Assembly (NCBI RefSeq): GCF_007795095.1
Contig: NZ_CP042218.1
Location: 620,001-684,000 of the forward strand
Direction: 5' to 3'
DNA length: 64,000 nt
DNA from: Luteimonas granuli
GTDB taxonomy: Bacteria > Pseudomonadota > Gammaproteobacteria > Xanthomonadales > Xanthomonadaceae
Shown here: positions 23,004-34,195 of the stretch, piece after piece
Layout: each line of letters begins with the position of its first letter
Numbering within the stretch: position 1 is the stretch's first letter
Notes under the pieces: model-generated
What the model was told of the DNA's origin: nothing
The model's database searches: none
What the model saw: the letters and a program-made list of their open reading frames with translations, nothing else
Translations under genes and position numbers: made by a program

Positions 23004-23221
23004 GTTGTCGCTCCATTCCGATACAGGGGAAGCCGGCCCGTTTCCAGTCCGACCCGGTGGCCCGTGAAGGCCACGGCCCGGGCGCCATATCCCTGCTGGA
23101 CACAGGCGGCCGGGCTTGAGTGCCACGGGGCACGAGGCCCCGCTTGGCGACAGCATAGCGCCTCCGCCGCGAGGCGGCGTCGCGCGTTCAGGCGGAAGGT
23201 GGCGTATGCGACACTTCGCGG

Positions 23222-24004
23222 ATGATTCCCGTCCTCTTCGCGATCGCGCTCTATCTGGCGGCCGCCGGCCTGCTGGTGTCGCGGATCCGCCACGGCCGCT
23301 ATGGCGGCGCGTGGCCGGCGCTGGCCGTAGGCGCGATGCTCGCGCACGCGCTCGAGCACGTGCTGGCCTGGCGCAGCCTCGGCGGCGCCGACATGCATTT
23401 CTTCGCCGCGATTTCGCTGGTGACGCTGGGCATGGCCTTGCTGACCACGGCGGTGGCCGTGCGCGGGCGCATGGCGTCGCTGGGCGTGGTGGTCTTCCCG
23501 ATCGCGGCGCTGGCCCTGCTCCTGAACCATCTGCACGGCCACCTGCCGCCCGAGCCGCTGGACTGGCGCCTGCAGCTGCACGCCTGGCTGGCGCTGCTGG
23601 CCTACGCCACCCTCGCCGTGGCCGCCCTGCTGGCGCTGATGCTGTGGCTGCAGGAGCGCGCGCTCAGCCGCCGCGAGATACACGACTGGCTGCGGGCCCT
23701 GCCGCCGCTGGTGGAGCTCGAGAGCCTGCTGTTCCGCACCATCACCACCGGCTTCGTGCTGCTCAGCGCCACACTCCTGACCGGCGTGCTGTTCGTCGAG
23801 GACCTGCTGGCGCAGCACCTGCTGCACAAGACGGTGCTCAGCGTGATGTCGTGGCTCGTCTTCGGCGTGCTGCTGCTCGGGCGCTGGCGGCGCGGCTGGC
23901 GCGGGCGGGCGGCGGTGCACTGGACGCTGGCGGCGATGGTGCTGCTGGTGCTGGCCTTCTTCGGCAGCAAGTTCGTGCTGGAACTGGTGCTGCAGCGGGC
24001 CTGA
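23222..24004 (+). CDS. ypjD: CcsA-family inner-membrane protein YpjD
   Basis: Polytopic membrane protein of the cytochrome c assembly (CcsA/CcmC) family; YpjD itself has no proven role in heme delivery. The 260-residue product is almost all hydrophobic, with about eight membrane helices, and keeps the family-type histidines (HALEHVLAW, LNHLHGHL, LQLHAWLALLAYATL, LLHKTVLSVMSWLVFG). Divergent from the moa operon. Its usual partner ffh is about 5 kb away. Confidence 0.88.
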   Translation: MIPVLFAIALYLAAAGLLVSRIRHGRYGGAWPALAVGAMLAHALEHVLAWRSLGGADMHFFAAISLVTLGMALLTTAVAVRGRMASLGVVVFPIAALALLLNHLHGHLPPEPLDWRLQLHAWLALLAYATLAVAALLALMLWLQERALSRREIHDWLRALPPLVELESLLFRTITTGFVLLSATLLTGVLFVEDLLAQHLLHKTVLSVMSWLVFGVLLLGRWRRGWRGRAAVHWTLAAMVLLVLAFFGSKFVLELVLQRA

Positions 24005-24065
24005 AGCCACCCCGCGAGCCGACAGCGGCCCGCCTCTCCCGGTACCTTCCGGCGTGGAGGGCCGG

Positions 24066-25457
24066 CTACCCCGCGGCGTCGATGGCGTCGGCCAGGCGCT
24101 CGACCGCGACCACCTCCAGCCCCTTGTACATGCCCGACTTCGGCGCGTTGGCCTTAGGCACGATCGCGCGCACGAAGCCGTGGGTGGCCGCTTCCTTCAG
24201 CCGCTCCTCGCCATTGGGAACCGGACGGATCTCGCCTGACAGGCCGACCTCGCCGAAGGCGATGGTCTTGTCGGCCAGCGGCCGGTCCTGCAGCGAGGAC
24301 AGCACCGCCAGCAGCACCGGCAGGTCCGCCGCGGTTTCCTGCACGCGGATGCCGCCGACCACGTTGACGAAGACGTCCTGGTCGCCCACCGCGATGCCGC
24401 CGTGGCGGTGCAGCACCGCCAGCAGCATGGCCAGCCGGTTCTGCTCCATGCCCACCGCCACCCGCCGCGGGTTCGACAGCGGCGAGCTGTCGACCAGGGC
24501 CTGCACCTCCACCAGCAGCGGCCGCGTGCCCTCGCGGGTCACCATCACGCAGCTGCCCGGCTGCCGGGTGGCGCCGGACAGGAAGATGGCCGAAGGGTTG
24601 GGCACTTCCTTCAGCCCTTTGTCGCCCATGGCGAACACGCCCAGTTCGTTGACCGCGCCGAAGCGGTTCTTGAACGCCCGCAGCACGCGGAAGCGGCTGC
24701 CGGAATCGCCTTCGAAGTAGAGCACCGCGTCGACCATGTGCTCGAGCACGCGAGGACCGGCGATGCCGCCCTCCTTGGTCACGTGCCCGACCAGGAACAC
24801 CGCGGTGCCGGTCTCCTTGGCGTAGCGCACCAGGCGCGCTGCGGACTCCCGCACCTGGCTGACCGAACCGGGTGCCGCGGTCAGCGTGTCGGTCCAGAGC
24901 GTCTGTACGGAATCCGCGACGATCAGCTTCGGGCCCAGCTTCGCGGCGTGGCCGAGGATGTGCTCGACACAGGTCTCGGCCAGCGCATTCACGCCATCCA
25001 GCGCCAGGCCCAGGCGATGGCCGCGGCCGGCCACCTGCGCGAGGGATTCTTCGCCGGTCACGTACAGGCCGGGCAGCGCCGCCGACATGCTGGCCACCGC
25101 CTGCAACAGCAGGGTCGACTTGCCGATGCCCGGATCGCCGCCCACCAGCACCACCGCGCCCTCGACCAGGCCGCCGCCGAGCACGCGGTCGAACTCGCCG
25201 ATGCCGGTGGTGACGCGGATCTCGTCGGCCTGGCGCACCTCGGCAAGCGGGGTGACCTTCGGTGCCTCGGTCTTGCCCGCCCAGCCACCGCGGCGCGCGG
25301 GAGCGGCCGCCTTCATCGAGGCCGCGCTCTCGAGCACGATCTCGGACACCGTGTCCCAGGCCCCGCAGGCGCCGCACTGGCCCTGCCACTTGCTGAAATC
25401 GGCGCCGCATTCGCTGCAGACGAAGGCGGTGCGGGCCTTGACGGTCGTTTTCGCCAC
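24066..25457 (-). CDS. radA: DNA repair protein RadA
   Basis: RecA-like branch-migration ATPase. The 463-residue product has an N-terminal four-cysteine zinc finger (FVCSECGADFSKWQGQCGACGAW), Walker A GGDPGIGKST, the RadA-specific KNRFG motif (RAFKNRFGAVNELGVF), and a Lon-protease-like C-terminal domain (DVFVNVVGGIRVQETAADLPVLLAVLSS). The start is GTG at 25457, the only initiator just before the finger. Confidence 0.96.
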   Translation of the reverse strand: MAKTTVKARTAFVCSECGADFSKWQGQCGACGAWDTVSEIVLESAASMKAAAPARRGGWAGKTEAPKVTPLAEVRQADEIRVTTGIGEFDRVLGGGLVEGAVVLVGGDPGIGKSTLLLQAVASMSAALPGLYVTGEESLAQVAGRGHRLGLALDGVNALAETCVEHILGHAAKLGPKLIVADSVQTLWTDTLTAAPGSVSQVRESAARLVRYAKETGTAVFLVGHVTKEGGIAGPRVLEHMVDAVLYFEGDSGSRFRVLRAFKNRFGAVNELGVFAMGDKGLKEVPNPSAIFLSGATRQPGSCVMVTREGTRPLLVEVQALVDSSPLSNPRRVAVGMEQNRLAMLLAVLHRHGGIAVGDQDVFVNVVGGIRVQETAADLPVLLAVLSSLQDRPLADKTIAFGEVGLSGEIRPVPNGEERLKEAATHGFVRAIVPKANAPKSGMYKGLEVVAVERLADAIDAAG

Positions 25458-25580
25458 GTCGGCGGTTCCTGCTCGAGGGCCGGGCAGGATAGCGGCCGCG
25501 AGTCGCGTGGTGCGAGACCTGGCGTACGCGGAAGTCGCAGGCCCGCGCGCGGCCACATGCCGCGAAGCAGGCCCGGGAGA

Positions 25581-26649
25581 TCAGGGTTCGCGACTCGCGG
25601 ACCCCGCCGTGCCCCCGGCTTGATTCCCGTCCCGTACGATCCACGGCCGCGGAAGGCCCAGCCACCCACGCACGCGCCAACGCTCGTAAAAGGACATCAC
25701 CAGCCGGGCGCCGGGCTTCTCGACATGCCGGTAGCTCACATGCGCCAGGGCGACCATGACCACGCTCGCCACCAGGATTGCCGCGAGGTCGGACAGGCCC
25801 GTTTTGGTCAGGTACCCGATCACCGTGACCCCCAGGTTCTGGTGCAGCAGGTAGAGCGAATACCAGACCACCGACCCAGGCGAGCGCGCGGACAGCGGCA
25901 GGCTGCCAGTCCGGCGCGCGCCAGAGCAGTCCCAGGAACGCGAGGACGGCCGCCGCGAGCCCGGCATCGACCAGCCAGTCGCCCGGGCGGTGGATCACGT
26001 ACAGGATCGCCGCCATGGCTCCGAGGCAGGCCGCCGGAACGACCCGCCTTTCGAAGATCCCGTACCAGCCGGCCATCCCGGCGAGGAGGTACGGCCACCA
26101 GTTGGCGATCAGCAGATAGGTCCAGGCCGACCCGAGGGGCAGCGACGCAACCGCGGCCAGCGCCAGCACGCCGATCCAGAAGCGCTCCTTCAGGCACGCC
26201 CAGGCGATGGCCACGTACACATAGAACCTGGCCTCGACGGCCAGGCTCCAGTAGGCCCCGTCCACATAGCGCTGTCCGAACAGCTTGGCGTCCATGGTCA
26301 GGCTGGCGAGCAGATCCGCCCGGCTCCGGTGGAAGGATTCCGGACCCCAGGCATTCAGGGTGAACGTGAGGAGCGCAGCGACGAGCAGCGCCGGATACAG
26401 CCGCCCGAACCTCCGCACGCCGAAATGCAGCGCCCCACGGGAACGCAGCACCGTCATCGTGATGACCAGGCCGGACACCACGAAGAACAGGTGCACGCCG
26501 TAGGCGCCGAGCTCGAACCATCCCGGGTACACCCGGTCGAAGCCGTACAGGTCCGGCCACCGGACGGTGTAGTGGAAGGCGAGCACCATGAGGATGGCGA
26601 TGCCCCGGTAGGCGTCGATGATCTGGTTCCGGCCTGTCGGCGTGGTCAT
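25581..26649 (-). pseudogene. Acyltransferase 3 (OafA/YrhL-type) membrane protein, frameshifted
   Basis: These inner-membrane proteins O-acylate surface polysaccharides or other envelope substrates. From ATG 26649 the frame gives IIDAYRGIAILMVLAFHYTVRW (catalytic-type His), GVHLFFVVSGLVIT, RRFGRLYPALLVAALL and AYWSLAVEARFY, typical of the family. At about 25855-25885 the frame changes, and the other frame carries VVWYSLYLLHQNLGVTVIGYL, SYRHVEKPGARL and the C-terminus. The span is 1069 bp, one base more than a multiple of three. No homopolymer marks the spot, so a real mutation is as likely as an error. The neighbouring genes give no substrate. Confidence 0.8.
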
Positions 26650-26807
26650 GGCGCGCTGTTCCCGAAGAGGAGCGCGGCCCGCGCAGGGGTGCGCGGACCG
26701 CCATCCGGGGACACGGTGACGCCGCCGGCGGCCGGCCAACAGCCGCCAGGAGGCTCGCAGCGGCCACAGATGCGTCCCCGCGCGCAGCTTGCCCGGCACC
26801 CCGTGCT

Positions 26808-26837
26808 TTGACCGCGCCGCGGCCACGCCCCTACAAT
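26808..26837 (+). promoter_or_regulatory. Promoter of tRNA-Thr
   Basis: TTGACC (26808-26813) and TACAAT (26832-26837) are 18 bp apart, five of six matches to consensus in each box. The -10 box ends 9 bp before the tRNA. Confidence 0.82.
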
Positions 26838-26846
26838 GCACGGCCC

Positions 26847-26922
26847 GCCGGAATAGCTCAGTTGGTAGAGCGGCGCATTCGTAATGCGTAGGTCGTAGGT
26901 TCGATTCCTATTTCCGGCACCA
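26847..26922 (+). tRNA. tRNA-Thr, anticodon CGT
   Basis: A 76-base cloverleaf with encoded CCA. Acceptor stem GCCGGAA/TTCCGGC, D arm GCTCAGTTGGTAGAGC, anticodon loop TTCGTAA (anticodon CGT, reads ACG), T arm GTAGGTTCGATTCCTAT. It is nearly identical to E. coli thrW. Confidence 0.97.
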
Positions 26923-26930
26923 GCACCACG

Positions 26931-26960
26931 GAAAAGGCCGCCCCCTCGGGCGGCCTTTTC
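26931..26960. terminator. Bidirectional intrinsic terminator between tRNA-Thr and ispH
   Basis: A perfect 13-bp stem GAAAAGGCCGCCC/GGGCGGCCTTTTC with a CCTC loop. Runs of T end the stem on both strands, so it can serve the tRNA (plus) and ispH (minus, stop at 26994). Confidence 0.87.
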
Positions 26961-26993
26961 CGTTCGCGCGCCGGCCGCGTGGACACCGCGGAC

Positions 26994-27944
26994 TCAATCG
27001 ACCAGCCGCAGCCTGAGCTCCTTCGGCAGCGCGAACACCATGCTCTCGGGCTCGCCGTCGAGTTCGTGCACGCCGCCCGCGCCCAGCTCGCGCAGTCGCG
27101 CAAGCACGCCCTCGACCAGGACGTCCGGGGCGGAGGCACCGGCGGTCACGCCCACGTGGTGGCGGCCTTCGATCCAGCGCGGGTCGATCTCGTCGGCGCC
27201 GTCGATCAGGTAGGCCTCCACGCCCTCGCGTTCCGCCAGCTCGCGCAGGCGGTTGGAGTTGGAACTGTTGGGCGAACCCACCACCAGCACCAGGTCGCAC
27301 TCGGCGGCCAGCCGGCGCACCGCGTCCTGGCGGTTCTGGGTGGCGTAACAGATGTCGTCGTTCTTCGGCCCCTGGATCGCGGGGAAGCGCCGGCGCAGGG
27401 CCTCGATCACGCTGCGGGTGTCGTCCACCGAGAGGGTGGTCTGGGTGGTGTAGGCGAAGTTGTCGGGCTGTCCGACTTCCAGCGCCTCGACGTCGTCCAC
27501 GTCCTCGACCAGGTAGATGTTGCCGCCGCCGCCCTCGCGGCTCCACTGCCCCATCGTGCCCTCGACCTCAGGGTGCCGGGCGTGGCCGATCAGCACCACG
27601 TCGCGACCGGCGCGGCAGTGGCGCGCGACTTCGAAGTGGACCTTGGTCACCAGCGGGCAGGTGGCGTCGAACACCTTCAGCCCGCGGCGCTCGGCCTCGT
27701 CGCGCACGGCCTGGGACACGCCGTGGGCGCTGAAGATCACGGTGTTGCCGTCGGGCACTTCGTCCAGTTCCTCGACGAAGATCGCCCCGCGCTGCTTCAG
27801 GTCATCGACCACGTAGCGGTTGTGGACCACCTCGTGGCGGACGTAGATCGGCGCGCCCAGGGTCTCGATCGCGCGCTTGACGATCTCGATCGCGCGATCG
27901 ACGCCGGCGCAGAATCCGCGGGGGTTGGCGAGGATGATGTCCAT
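26994..27944 (-). CDS. ispH: 4-hydroxy-3-methylbut-2-enyl diphosphate reductase
   Basis: Iron-sulfur enzyme that makes IPP and DMAPP in the last step of the MEP isoprenoid pathway. The 316-residue product has [17 protein letters not shown] (first cluster Cys), [27 protein letters not shown] (second Cys), [10 protein letters not shown] (third Cys), [11 protein letters not shown] and [16 protein letters not shown]. Length equals E. coli IspH. It ends an apparent murJ-ribF-ileS-lspA-ispH minus-strand run. Confidence 0.97.
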   Translation of the reverse strand: MDIILANPRGFCAGVDRAIEIVKRAIETLGAPIYVRHEVVHNRYVVDDLKQRGAIFVEELDEVPDGNTVIFSAHGVSQAVRDEAERRGLKVFDATCPLVTKVHFEVARHCRAGRDVVLIGHARHPEVEGTMGQWSREGGGGNIYLVEDVDDVEALEVGQPDNFAYTTQTTLSVDDTRSVIEALRRRFPAIQGPKNDDICYATQNRQDAVRRLAAECDLVLVVGSPNSSNSNRLRELAEREGVEAYLIDGADEIDPRWIEGRHHVGVTAGASAPDVLVEGVLARLRELGAGGVHELDGEPESMVFALPKELRLRLVD

Positions 27945-27971
27945 GCCGTGATTCTACCCCCGCGGCCGGGC

Positions 27972-28469
27972 TCAGGCCCGCGGCTTCCCGGGCGCCAGGA
28001 TCCCGAACAGGGCGATGCCGATCGCCCCGCCGACGATGGCCGAGTCGGCGAGATTGAAGGCCGGCCAGTAAAGATCGCGCCAGTGCCACTGGATGAAGTC
28101 GATCACGTGCCCGTGCTGCAGGCGGTCGATGACGTTGCCGATGGCACCGCCGATCACCAGCGAGAACGGCAGGGCCGTGCGCCAGTCGGCGCGCGGAGTA
28201 CGGGCCAGCCAGGCCACCAGCAGCCCGCTGATGCCGAGGGCGAGCGCGGTGAAGAACCATTTCTGCCAGCCGCCGGCGTCGGACAGGAAGCTGAAGGCGG
28301 CCCCGGTGTTGTACGTGCGGTACCAGTTCCAGAAGCCCTCGATCACCGGGATCGGCGTGTACTCGGGCAGACTGGCCAGCACCCATTGCTTGCTGACCTG
28401 GTCGAGCACCAGCACCAGCAGCGAGACCAGCAGCCAGGGCAGCGCATTGGGCCGGGGCTTCAGAACCAC
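27972..28469 (-). CDS. lspA: Lipoprotein signal peptidase LspA
   Basis: Inner-membrane aspartyl protease that removes the signal peptide of diacylated prolipoproteins. The ~165-residue product has four membrane segments and the motifs [43 protein letters not shown] and [12 protein letters not shown] (the two catalytic Asp). The best start is GTG at 28469, overlapping the end of ileS; no ATG is available. Confidence 0.95.
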   Translation of the reverse strand: MVLKPRPNALPWLLVSLLVLVLDQVSKQWVLASLPEYTPIPVIEGFWNWYRTYNTGAAFSFLSDAGGWQKWFFTALALGISGLLVAWLARTPRADWRTALPFSLVIGGAIGNVIDRLQHGHVIDFIQWHWRDLYWPAFNLADSAIVGGAIGIALFGILAPGKPRA

Positions 28470-31303
28470 AGGCGTTCCTCCCCGGAACCGTCCACGTTCG
28501 AGACGCAGCGCGTGCACAGCTGCGGATGCGCCTCGACCGCGCCGACGTCGGCCCGCCGCTGCCAGCAGCGCACGCACTTGGGCTTGCCGGTGGGCGCGGC
28601 GGCGACCGTGATCTCGCGCGCCGCGTCGTCCACCACCAGGGCGACGTCGCCGCTGATGAAGAAGAAGCGCAGTTCGTCCACCAGGCCGGAAAGCCGGTTC
28701 TGGTCGGCCACGCCGCAGGCCAGCGTGATCTCCGCATCCAGGGCCGCGCCGATGGCGCCGCTGGCGCGCATCGGTTCCAGCACCCTGGCGACCTGCTCGC
28801 GCAGGCGCAGCAGCTCGTCGAACTCGCGCGCCGACAGCGGTGCGTGCTCGTCGAGCGGCGCCAGGCCCGTGTACCAGGTGGCGAAGACCACGTTGTCCTC
28901 GCGCGCGCCCGGCAGGTGCCCCCACATCTCGTCGGCGGTGAACGCCAGGATCGGCGCGATCCAGCGCACGAAGGCTTCGGCCACGTGGTACATCGCTGTC
29001 TGCGCACTGCGCCTGCCGCGCGAGTCCTCGCGCATGGTGTAGAGCCGGTCCTTGGTGACGTCGAGGTACAGCGAGCCCAGGTCCACGCTGCAGAAGTTCA
29101 TCAGCAGCTGCACCACCTCGGCGAAGTCGTAGCGTGCGCAGGCATCGACGATCTTCTGCTGCACTTCCCAGGCGCGGTGCACGATCCAGCGGTCCAGGGC
29201 GACCATGTCGCCAGGGGCCACCAGGTGCACGGCGGGATCGAAGCCGTGCAGGTTGCCGAGCAGGAAGCGCGCGGTGTTGCGGATCCGGCGGTAGGCGTCG
29301 GCGTTGCGCTTCAGGATCTCCTTCGACAGCGACATCTCGTTGCTGTAGTCGGCCGAGGCGATCCACAGGCGCAGGATATCCGCGCCCAGCGTCTTCATGA
29401 TCTCCTGCGGCTCGATGCCGTTTCCGAGCGACTTCGACATCTTGCGGCCGTGCTCGTCGACGGTGAAGCCATGGGTCAGGCACTGCCGGTACGGCGCCGC
29501 GCCGTCGATGGCGATGCCGGTCAGCAGCGACGACTGGAACCAGCCCCGGTGCTGGTCCGAACCCTCCAGGTAGAGGTCGGCCGGCTTGCCCAGGCCGCGC
29601 GCGGCGAGCACGCATTCGTGGGTGACGCCCGAGTCGAACCAGACGTCGAGGATGTCGGTGACCTTGTCGTAGTCCGCGGCCTCTTCGCCCAGCAGCTCGG
29701 CCGGATCGAGGTCGAACCAGGCGTCGATGCCGCCCTGCTCCACCCGGTCCGCCGCGGCACGCATCAGATCGCTCGAGCGCGGGTGCGGCTCGCCGGTCTC
29801 GCGGTGCACGAACAGCGCGATCGGCACGCCCCAGGTGCGCTGGCGCGAGATCGTCCAGTCCGGGCGCCCTTCGACCATGCCGGCGATGCGCGCTTCGCCC
29901 CAGGCCGGGAACCATTCAACGCCCTCGATCGCGGCCAGCGCGTCACGACGCAGCCCCGCCTTGTCCATCGAGATGAACCACTGCGGCGTGGCGCGGAACG
30001 CGACCGGCGTCCGGTGGCGCCAGCAGTGCGGGTAGCTGTGCTCGATCTTCGCCAGCGCCAGCAGCGCGCCGCTGGCGCGCAGGGCGTCGACGATGGCGTC
30101 GTTGGCCTTCCAGATGTGGATGCCGGCCAGTCCGGTCCCGTCCGCCGCGGGCGTCGAGGGCAGATACACGCCGCGAGCGTCGACCGGGTTCATCTGCGCC
30201 GCCGTGTAGCGCTCGAGGATGCCGTACTGCTGCGCGGCGGCGAAGTCCTCCTGGCCGTGGCCGGGCGCAGTGTGCACGGCGCCGGTGCCGTCGTCGTCGG
30301 TGACGTGGCCGCCAGTGATCAGGGGGATGTCGCGCTCGCCGTAGAACGGATGCGCAAGCAGCTGGCCCTCGAGCGCGATACCGGCGGCATGGCCGTGCAC
30401 CCGCACCTCGTCCACCCCGTAGCGTGCCAGCACCTTCGACGCCAGCGAGGACGCCACCACCAGCCAGCGCGCGCGGCCCGCGTGCGCCGGCCCTTCGACC
30501 AGCGCGTATCCGATCTCCGGCCCCAGGGACACCGCCAGCGAGGCCGGCAGCGTCCACGGCGTGGTGGTCCAGATCGGCACCGCGAGCTCGACGCCCCCGG
30601 GCAGGACGACGCCGAAGGCGCGCGCCAGCGCCGCGGGATCGCGCGCCGGATACGCCACGTCCACCGCCGGCGAGACCTTGTCCTGGTATTCGATCTCGGC
30701 CTCGGCCAGCGCCGAGCCGCAGTCGAAGCACCAGTACACGGGCTTCGCGCCGCGCACCAGGTGGCCGTTGTCGATCACTTTCGCCAGCGCGCGCATCTCG
30801 TCGGCTTCGAACCCCGGATCGAGCGAGAGATACGGATCCTCCCAGTCGCCGAGCACGCCCAGCCGCTTGAAGTCCTTCCGCTGCAGGTCGACCTGCGACA
30901 GCGCGTACTCGCGGCAGGCCTGGCGGAAGGCCGCCGCGTCAAGCTTCGCACCGACGCGGCCGTGCTTCTTCTCGATCGCGATCTCGATCGGCAGGCCGTG
31001 GCAGTCCCAGCCCGGGATGTAGGGCGCGTCGAAACCGGCGACCGTCTTCGAGCGGACGATGATGTCCTTCAGGATCTTGTTGACCGCGTGCCCGAGGTGG
31101 ATCGCGCCGTTGGCATAGGGCGGGCCGTCATGCAGCACGAAGCGCGGGCGACCCGCGGCATGCCTGCGCAGGCGCTGGTACAGGCCTTCGGCCTCCCAGC
31201 GCGCCAGTGTGTCCGGCTCCCGCTTCGGCAGGTCGCCGCGCATCGGGAATGCGGTCTCGGGCAGGAGGATGGTGTGCTTGTAGCGCTGGCTGTCGTCGGT
31301 CAC
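28460..31303 (-). CDS. ileS: Isoleucine-tRNA ligase
   Basis: Class I synthetase with CP1 editing domain. The 947-residue product has the HIGH-type motif ([16 protein letters not shown]), [11 protein letters not shown] and [16 protein letters not shown] of the editing domain, KMSKSLGN, and a C-terminal zinc finger ([18 protein letters not shown]). GTG 31303 overlaps the ribF stop (GTGA) and gives a normal N-terminus (E. coli 938 aa). Confidence 0.97.
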   Translation of the reverse strand: MTDDSQRYKHTILLPETAFPMRGDLPKREPDTLARWEAEGLYQRLRRHAAGRPRFVLHDGPPYANGAIHLGHAVNKILKDIIVRSKTVAGFDAPYIPGWDCHGLPIEIAIEKKHGRVGAKLDAAAFRQACREYALSQVDLQRKDFKRLGVLGDWEDPYLSLDPGFEADEMRALAKVIDNGHLVRGAKPVYWCFDCGSALAEAEIEYQDKVSPAVDVAYPARDPAALARAFGVVLPGGVELAVPIWTTTPWTLPASLAVSLGPEIGYALVEGPAHAGRARWLVVASSLASKVLARYGVDEVRVHGHAAGIALEGQLLAHPFYGERDIPLITGGHVTDDDGTGAVHTAPGHGQEDFAAAQQYGILERYTAAQMNPVDARGVYLPSTPAADGTGLAGIHIWKANDAIVDALRASGALLALAKIEHSYPHCWRHRTPVAFRATPQWFISMDKAGLRRDALAAIEGVEWFPAWGEARIAGMVEGRPDWTISRQRTWGVPIALFVHRETGEPHPRSSDLMRAAADRVEQGGIDAWFDLDPAELLGEEAADYDKVTDILDVWFDSGVTHECVLAARGLGKPADLYLEGSDQHRGWFQSSLLTGIAIDGAAPYRQCLTHGFTVDEHGRKMSKSLGNGIEPQEIMKTLGADILRLWIASADYSNEMSLSKEILKRNADAYRRIRNTARFLLGNLHGFDPAVHLVAPGDMVALDRWIVHRAWEVQQKIVDACARYDFAEVVQLLMNFCSVDLGSLYLDVTKDRLYTMREDSRGRRSAQTAMYHVAEAFVRWIAPILAFTADEMWGHLPGAREDNVVFATWYTGLAPLDEHAPLSAREFDELLRLREQVARVLEPMRASGAIGAALDAEITLACGVADQNRLSGLVDELRFFFISGDVALVVDDAAREITVAAAPTGKPKCVRCWQRRADVGAVEAHPQLCTRCVSNVDGSGEERLWF

Positions 31304-32250
31304 GCGGTCGCTCGCTGCGGGGTCTGCATCAGTATCTCGCGCGCCCGGACGGCGTCGCGCTCCATCTGCGCGACCAGGGTCGGCAGGTCGGGGTACCTCT
31401 CCTCGTCGCGCAGCCGCGCGACGAATTCCACTTCGATGCGACGACCGTACAGGTCGCCGTCGAAGTCGAACAGGTGGGCCTCCAGCAGCGGCTCGACGCC
31501 GTCCACCGTCGGCCGGGTGCCGAAACTCGACACCGAAGGCCAGGGCGCGTCGCCGACGCCGTGCACTCGGGTCGCGTAGATGCCCTGCAGGGCCGGCACC
31601 CTGCCGCCGAAGCGCAGGTTGGCGGTGGGGAAGCCGAGCGTCCGCCCGAGCTCGCGGCCGCGGACCACGCGCCCGCCGATGGCGTAGGGACGGCCGAGCA
31701 GGCGCGCCGCGGCGGTGAAGTCGCCGACGGCCAGAGCGGCACGGATGCGGGTGCTGGACACCCGCTCGCCATCGAGCCGCACCGGCTCGATTTCCCCGGC
31801 CGTGAAGCCCAGGCGCGCGCCCGCGGCCTGCAGGGTGCCGAGGTCTCCGGCGCGGCGGTTGCCATAGCGGAAGCCGGGGCCGACCCAGACCTCGCGCGGG
31901 CGAAGGCGACCGGCCAGCACGCGCTCGGCGAAGTCGTCCGGCGTCATGGCTGCGAACGCGCGGTTGAAGCGCAGCAGGCCCACCAGGTCGGCACCGAGGC
32001 CGCACAGGCCTTCGACGCGCGCCCGCGGCAGCATCAGCCGCGGTGGCGGCGCTGCGGGCGAGAAGAACTCCCTGGGCAGAGGCTCGAAGCTCAGCGCCAC
32101 CAGCGGCAGGCCGAGGTCGCGCGCGCGCCCGGCGGCATGGCGCACCAGCGCCTGGTGGCCCAGATGCAGGCCGTCGAAGGCGCCGATGCAGGCCACGCTG
32201 CCTTCGGGGCACAGGGGCCCGCCGTCGACGTCGCGGAACAGCTGCTTCAT
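31300..32250 (-). CDS. ribF: Bifunctional riboflavin kinase / FAD synthetase
   Basis: Phosphorylates riboflavin to FMN and adenylates it to FAD. The 316-residue product has the adenylyltransferase nucleotide site [33 protein letters not shown] and [14 protein letters not shown], then the kinase part [29 protein letters not shown] and [21 protein letters not shown] 32250 is the normal start. The gene is followed directly by ileS. Confidence 0.96.
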   Translation of the reverse strand: MKQLFRDVDGGPLCPEGSVACIGAFDGLHLGHQALVRHAAGRARDLGLPLVALSFEPLPREFFSPAAPPPRLMLPRARVEGLCGLGADLVGLLRFNRAFAAMTPDDFAERVLAGRLRPREVWVGPGFRYGNRRAGDLGTLQAAGARLGFTAGEIEPVRLDGERVSSTRIRAALAVGDFTAAARLLGRPYAIGGRVVRGRELGRTLGFPTANLRFGGRVPALQGIYATRVHGVGDAPWPSVSSFGTRPTVDGVEPLLEAHLFDFDGDLYGRRIEVEFVARLRDEERYPDLPTLVAQMERDAVRAREILMQTPQRATA

Positions 32251-32372
32251 GGGATCCAGGATGGTGTGGCGCTGCCGCCGGCGGCAGCAGGCCCGACCGG
32301 GGTCGGCCTGCAAGTATACCGGCGGCGGCGCGGCGCCCCCTGCCCGCGACGGAGGTCCGACAGGGCGCTGAC

Positions 32373-34085
32373 TCAGTGGCGCAGGTCCCGCGGCCGCAGC
32401 CCCAGCGCCAGCATCGCGGCGGCGTAGGCCAGGGCGCCCGCGGCGACCACCGCCAGCAGCAGTGCCGCCCGCAGCAGCAGGCTCTCGATCGCCGTCCAGT
32501 CCCCGATCCAGATGCGCAGGGCCACCACCGCCGCGGCCATCGTCATGCAGGCCACGGCCAGCCGCAGCCAGAACACGCCCCAGCCCGGCTGCGGCCGCAT
32601 GAGGCCGGCGCGCTTCAGGTAGCGCCACAGCAGCCAGGCATTGACGATTCCCGCCAGCCCCGTGGCCAGGGCGATGCCGCCGTGCGCGCCGGGCACCTGC
32701 CACAACCAGAGCGGCGTGGTGAAGGCGATGGTCATGAGTACGTTGGCGACGACGGTGATGATCGCCGCGCGCATCGGCGTCTTCGTGTCCTGCCGGGCAT
32801 AGAACGCCGGGGCCAGAACCTTGGTCAGCATGAACGCCGGGACGCCGATGCTCATCGCCGCCAGGCTGATGGCCGCCATGCGGGTGTCGTGCGGGGTGAA
32901 GCGGCCCCCCTGGTAGACCACCGCGGTCAGCGGCTCCGCCAGCAGCAGCAGGCCGATCGCCGCGGGCACGCCGGCGAGCAGCGCCATGCGCAGCGCCCAG
33001 TCGAGCGCGGCGCCATAGCCCTCGCCGTCCTCCGCCGCGTGGCGGCGCGACAGGTGCGGCAGGATCACCGTACCGATGGCCACGCCGAACAGGCCCAGCG
33101 GGAACTCCACCAGGCGGTCGGACAGGTACAGCCAGGTCTGGCTGCCGGTGACCAGCAGCGACGCGAACACCGTGCCCACGAGCAGGTTGAGCTGTGCCAC
33201 CGAGGACGAGAACAGCGTCGGCACCATCAGCTTCGCCACCCGCCGCACGTCGGGGTGCCTGAAGCCCGGCCTGAAGCGCGGCCGCAGCCCCAGCCGGCCC
33301 AGCGCCGGCCACAGCACCGCCAGCTGCAGCACACCGGCCACCAGCACGCCCCAGGCCAGGGCCATCACCGGCTCCTCGAAGTATCGCGACACCCAGACGA
33401 TGGCCGCGATCATCACCAGGTTGTGCAGCACCGGCGTCGCCGCCGGCAGCGCGAAGCGGCCGAAGCTGTTGAGTACCGAGGCCACCAGCGCCATCAGCGA
33501 GATGAAGACGAGGTAGGGGAAGGTGATGCGCAGCATGTCCGCGATCAGCTCCAGCTTCGCGGGATCATCGATCGCACCCGGGGCGAACAGCCGCGCAAGC
33601 AGCGGCGCCGCCAGCATCCCGACCGCCGCGAACACCAGTACGGTGGCCAGCAGTGCGCCGGCCATCGCATCCAGGAACTCCTTGAGCGCGCGCTGGTCGC
33701 CGCGTTCGCGCAGTTCGTTGAACACGGGCACGAAGGCCATCTGCACCGAACCCTCGGCGAAGATCCGCCGCAGGTAGTTCGGGATGCGGTAGGCGATGAC
33801 GAAGGCGTCCATGGCCACCGAGACGCCGAACACGCGCGACTGCAGCGCGTCCCGCAGGAACCCGGCGATCCGCGACAGCAGGGTCATCGCGCTGAACACC
33901 GCGGTCGAGCGCAGCAGCCCGCCACCGCGACGACCGCCGCCACCCGGAGGACCGGCGGCCTGCCCGGCCGGGGCACCGGCGGCGGGCATCGTCGCCGCCG
34001 GATCGAGCCCTGCGCAGGACGCGTCCGGAGGCGTCCGCCCGCCCTCGCCCGGCCCCTCCGAGCTGTCCCGGACGGTCCCGTTCAT
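32373..34085 (-). CDS. murJ: Lipid II flippase MurJ
   Basis: MOP-family flippase that moves peptidoglycan precursor lipid II across the inner membrane. The 570-residue product has the usual core from [23 protein letters not shown] onward (about fourteen helices; [45 protein letters not shown]). It carries an unusual ~45-residue Gly/Pro/Ala-rich N-terminal extension if ATG 34085 is used. The true start may be further in, but no better ATG is seen. Divergent from rpsT. Confidence 0.94.
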   Translation of the reverse strand: MNGTVRDSSEGPGEGGRTPPDASCAGLDPAATMPAAGAPAGQAAGPPGGGGRRGGGLLRSTAVFSAMTLLSRIAGFLRDALQSRVFGVSVAMDAFVIAYRIPNYLRRIFAEGSVQMAFVPVFNELRERGDQRALKEFLDAMAGALLATVLVFAAVGMLAAPLLARLFAPGAIDDPAKLELIADMLRITFPYLVFISLMALVASVLNSFGRFALPAATPVLHNLVMIAAIVWVSRYFEEPVMALAWGVLVAGVLQLAVLWPALGRLGLRPRFRPGFRHPDVRRVAKLMVPTLFSSSVAQLNLLVGTVFASLLVTGSQTWLYLSDRLVEFPLGLFGVAIGTVILPHLSRRHAAEDGEGYGAALDWALRMALLAGVPAAIGLLLLAEPLTAVVYQGGRFTPHDTRMAAISLAAMSIGVPAFMLTKVLAPAFYARQDTKTPMRAAIITVVANVLMTIAFTTPLWLWQVPGAHGGIALATGLAGIVNAWLLWRYLKRAGLMRPQPGWGVFWLRLAVACMTMAAAVVALRIWIGDWTAIESLLLRAALLLAVVAAGALAYAAAMLALGLRPRDLRH

Positions 34086-34112
34086 GCCCGCCACTCGCCT
34101 TGGACCCGATTC

Positions 34113-34141
34113 TTGACGCAAGCCCCTGATTCCCCCATAAT
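34113..34141 (+). promoter_or_regulatory. Promoter of rpsT
   Basis: TTGACG (34113-34118) and CATAAT (34136-34141) are exactly 17 bp apart, five of six matches to consensus in each. The leader to the rpsT start is about 48 bases. Confidence 0.82.
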
Positions 34142-34195
34142 TTCCGGCTCGCTCGACCCGAATTCCAACTTTACACCCGTTTCCAGGATCCCATC

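Noticed and set aside
23004-23221. Possible molybdenum-cofactor riboswitch before moaA
   Set aside because: The leader has room and a GTGGCC/GGCCAC hairpin, but I could not match the conserved bases of the Moco RNA motif by eye. A covariance-model search would decide.
28460-32212. A single 1250-residue IleS with a large N-terminal extension
   Set aside because: The extra N-terminal part is the out-of-frame shadow of ribF; the GTG at 31303 gives the normal length.
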